A stretch of DNA of 64,000 nt from Prunus persica (Eukaryota > Streptophyta > Magnoliopsida > Rosales > Rosaceae): NCBI RefSeq assembly GCF_000346465.2, contig NC_034013.1, positions 13,522,486-13,586,485 of the forward strand. Reading direction: 5' to 3'. This document shows positions 60,888 through 64,000 of the stretch, one piece after another (the stretch's first letter is position 1; the number at the start of each line of letters is the position of its first letter). The notes below the pieces were generated by a model. The model did no database searches and had not been told where the DNA came from. It saw nothing but the letters and a program-made list of their open reading frames with translations. The position numbers and the translations under genes are program-made.

Positions 60888-63800
60888 TCCTAACCGCAAC
60901 CTGAAACCTTTGAAAATAAAAAAATCCAAATTTCAAACTCGAAAAGTTTGAGTGTACTGAAAAACCCTAAAAAACAGTTACTTACACAATTGGTGGGGAA
61001 GGTGGAGCAAGAAAAACCCTAGATGAGCTGAGAATTTGAATTACTGAGAAAACAGACGGACAGAGACACAGGGGCTCAGCAGTAAAATCTTCGGAATTGA
61101 ATTTCAGGAATTTGATTTTCGAGGCAATATTCGGAGTTTTTTCTTTTTATTTAGACCCAACCTGGATTGGGCCTTAAAATTCGGTCACAGATTGGGCCTC
61201 CTTTGTCTCCAATTTGGATGTATATTTTTCCCAAATATTTGGGTTCATAAAAAATAGGACTGAAATGCAAAAAGGTCAATCAAACTGGACCCGCCTAATT
61301 GTGGGAAACTAACTGTCCATGTCCAATTTGCACAGACTGTTTGCTGAGGCCCAAATAACTGACTCTTTTAACCAGACCAGTGTATGGTCACATCCATTTT
61401 ATTGCGCCTTTTGTTTTCTTATAGTCAGCATCATCAAGTTGCTAAGAAAAATGCTAGAGCGTGCACGACGGTTGCTTGTACAACTCATATTCTGATAAAT
61501 TTTCGTTTTAAATTTATCAGACTATTAAATATAATCTTATGACGAATCCTTTTGGGAGCTTATGCAAAGGTGCGTTGACGTTCCTTGTGGTGTTCGGAGA
61601 TTGCTGAGTGACAGTGCCCTTCATCTTGGCGCTTTCGAACTCTTTGTTTTGTTTGATGTGAGATCTTGTTTGCATCCGATATTGTGAGGTTTTAAAATTT
61701 TGTTAAATTTTGATTGATTTTTAGTGAATCAAGTGTGAATTTTGTATATTCAAATAATTACGTATATTTTATAATTTGAATGAACTCGTAACATATCTAA
61801 TCTATGGTGATAGGTGAATAGGTGAGGAGTTGGATCTTATGGAATGTGTAGAAAAATCAAACTGAAACTGCTGTCCACGTAATGAATAAAAGTACTCACA
61901 TTCACATGCTTCCTCCATAATGCACAACAGTGCTTTTTAGTCCCACTCACTCCTGCAGCAAATTTTTCAGATGAATCAATAATTTCACCATTGTTGGGTA
62001 AAATTATTAAATTTTTGGGTCAGTGAATTTGCACCTGCAAAATAATTAATGAGTTGCTTTGAGTTACTGAATTATTGGACAATAATTGTTGGGTTCCTGG
62101 CATATAGTTATTCTGGAGCAACTCATCATCTGAGTAAATTATAATTATAGATACATAATTTGATTATGACTCTGGAACAACTGATCATCCAAGGCTATAA
62201 TAAATCCATAATTACACAACATTACACAAAATGGAGTGTTATTTATGGGTGGTGCACATTGCTCTAGTCATAGGATCAAAGTTCGACTCGTCTTTTTCTT
62301 TTTTTTTTCTTTTTTTTTAAATAAAAAAAATATAACTGAAAGCGAGTGGTTCAACGTATCACACATATGCTGACATGATATATTTGCATAATCCAACGAG
62401 AAAAATTGTCATTACCATCACCATTACTACAAACTTAGCTTGGAATTGCCCTCTTAAGTGAAGTCATTGTCAAAGTAAGGTAGCTATGACTATGGATGTG
62501 ACTCCATCATTGAACAATCATCCATCATTATAATTGTAAAAGAAAATGACGCGTAGGTCTTTGAATGGTATGAACAACAAATAAACAAGAAAAACGATTG
62601 CAATCAACATTACATTAGCAACATACGAAAAAAAAAAAAAGAATTAGGAGTTTTTTTTTTTTTTGGTAACCATAGAAAATGGGATTATCTTCAATCAAAT
62701 ACTAATCTACAAATCAATATAATTAAATTAGTATAAAATCCAAGTACAAATTAGAATATGTATGAGTCAAAATATTGGTATAAATGTGTCAATCGCGTTC
62801 ATGTGGAGATGAATGTACTTTGAGACGTAGGGAGGCTGACGACAAAAGAATTGATGGTGCGATGGTGCCGACAAGTGAAAACAACACATTAGGATCTAGG
62901 GTTTTTTTATAAATTTTATTTATTTATTTATTTAAATTTTATCAAAATTGGATTTCAGGGGATGGAGGAAGAGGTGGACAGGTCGACACGTGGCAAATAA
63001 TTAAACACCTTTTCTTCCACTGTGGGAAACCTTTCCCCCTGCTGACAGAGTTTGGTCCCACTGACATTCGCAATTACAGCTGCCACACTGACTTTTGGGT
63101 TGTTGCAGATTTAAAGGACTTGTCTAATGTCTCTCGTTTCTGTAGCATGACTCTTTTACCCTTAAATTATTACTCATATTACTACTCTTACTCATGAGAA
63201 CGTTACGGATATGAAAAATAAACGAATCGATAATGATCAATACTCATTCAATGTAGAGTTTAATTTCCCAATCCTACATACACGTCAGCCATTCCTTTTA
63301 ATTAAAAAAAAATTGTCTTTTCATAAACTAATATATCCCTTTCAAATTTATTTGATTTTTTTTTCTCTTCATATAAGCGATATTGAAAGAGAAGAAAATC
63401 AAACTTAGAACCTCTGATGTATGAATAAATACTCGTAATAACTTGAATTACAAGCCATTTGTTATTACCATTCTTATTTACTATGTGAAACATTCTTAAT
63501 TAATATATAAATGGTTTGTGGGTGGATACAATTTTGTGGTGATGAATTATGCGAACAAGCCTAAACCACTATTTTTTATGCGAAAAATAAAGTTACAAAG
63601 CAAAGCCTCTTTTACAAGCATGTTCAAAGTGGTCAAACAGTGTCACTATTGTATTCTAAACAAGCGTAAACTACTTGTTTACCTTTTTTTTTTCTTCAAG
63701 GTTTTATAAAAGTGATTTTGGTCCTCAAATCTTCAAGAATAATAGTCATTAGCGCATCTCTTCAAACCTACCTTCAAAGTGTTTTCCACTCTACCAAAAT

Positions 63801-64000
63801 ATCATTTACGAATTTTCTTTTCTTTTTTCTATATAATTTGAGCTAAAGTTTAAAATCGATAACTTATGACATGCAAATCTTCTTATATTTCATTTCATAA
63901 TGTTAGAAGAGATTTCAAATTCAAATATTTCCCTTATCCTCCCGTTGTGTAAAAGAAATTTTTATATAAATATTGCCCAGCGAAAAAAAAAATACATAGA
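60888..64000. other. Upstream region of SAE1, no gene found
   Basis: About 3.1 kb of AT-rich DNA. The first few hundred bases hold the SAE1 leader or promoter. Homopolymer runs (poly-A/T at about 62303-62330 and 62628-62663) and a possible pol III B box (AGTTCGACTC at 62280-62289, followed by a T-rich run) occur. No coding region or complete transposon is recognised. Confidence 0.5.

Overview
This is nuclear DNA of a flowering plant. The genes have many short GT-AG introns, AT-rich introns and intergenic DNA, plant-only families (WRKY, HIPP, HVA22, acyl-ACP thioesterase, UDP-arabinopyranose mutase) and several small inverted-repeat transposons. Protein resemblance points to a eudicot. The overall style, including an AGAAGCGCTT-rich MITE, suggests a Rosaceae such as Prunus, but that is inference. 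No bacterial, organellar or viral genes were seen.

Layout, left to right. DEK-type chromatin protein (-), 0.46-4.8 kb. Ribosomal protein L7a (+), 7.3-9.6 kb. SWI3A chromatin-remodelling subunit (+), 10.8-13.7 kb. RMI1 recombination protein (+), 14.8-18.3 kb. Then a tandem family of three membrane-anchored short-chain dehydrogenases of the 11-beta-HSD/steroleosin type: one (+) at 18.8-20.4 kb with an in-frame stop, and two (-) at 22.7-24.9 and 25.9-27.5 kb. A decayed proteasome RPN11 copy (-) lies between the first two. Next come a DUF4408/DUF761 membrane protein (-), an HVA22 protein (-), a FATB-like thioesterase (+), a two-domain HIPP metallochaperone (-), UDP-arabinopyranose mutase (+), a group IIc WRKY factor (+), an unrecognised tail-anchored protein (-) and SUMO E1 subunit SAE1 (-).

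The genes are independently transcribed. Several are housekeeping genes for chromatin, translation, SUMO conjugation or DNA repair, and the neighbourhood does not form a pathway. The one true family cluster is the SDR trio, which shares the same six-exon plan. Two long stretches (about 36.6-43.9 and 45.7-52.0 kb) hold no gene that I can support.

I found no wholly new system. The most notable items are the RPN11 pseudogene with three frameshifts but a retained TATA box, the premature stop in the first SDR, a 168-bp tandem duplication inside SAE1 that left a dead copy of exon 7, a 30-bp repeat at the end of RMI1 next to an RNase H-like relic, four probable MITE loci, and an ABRE cluster upstream of HVA22. 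Exon coordinates were worked out by hand from splice signals and reading-frame continuity, so individual junctions may be off where noted.
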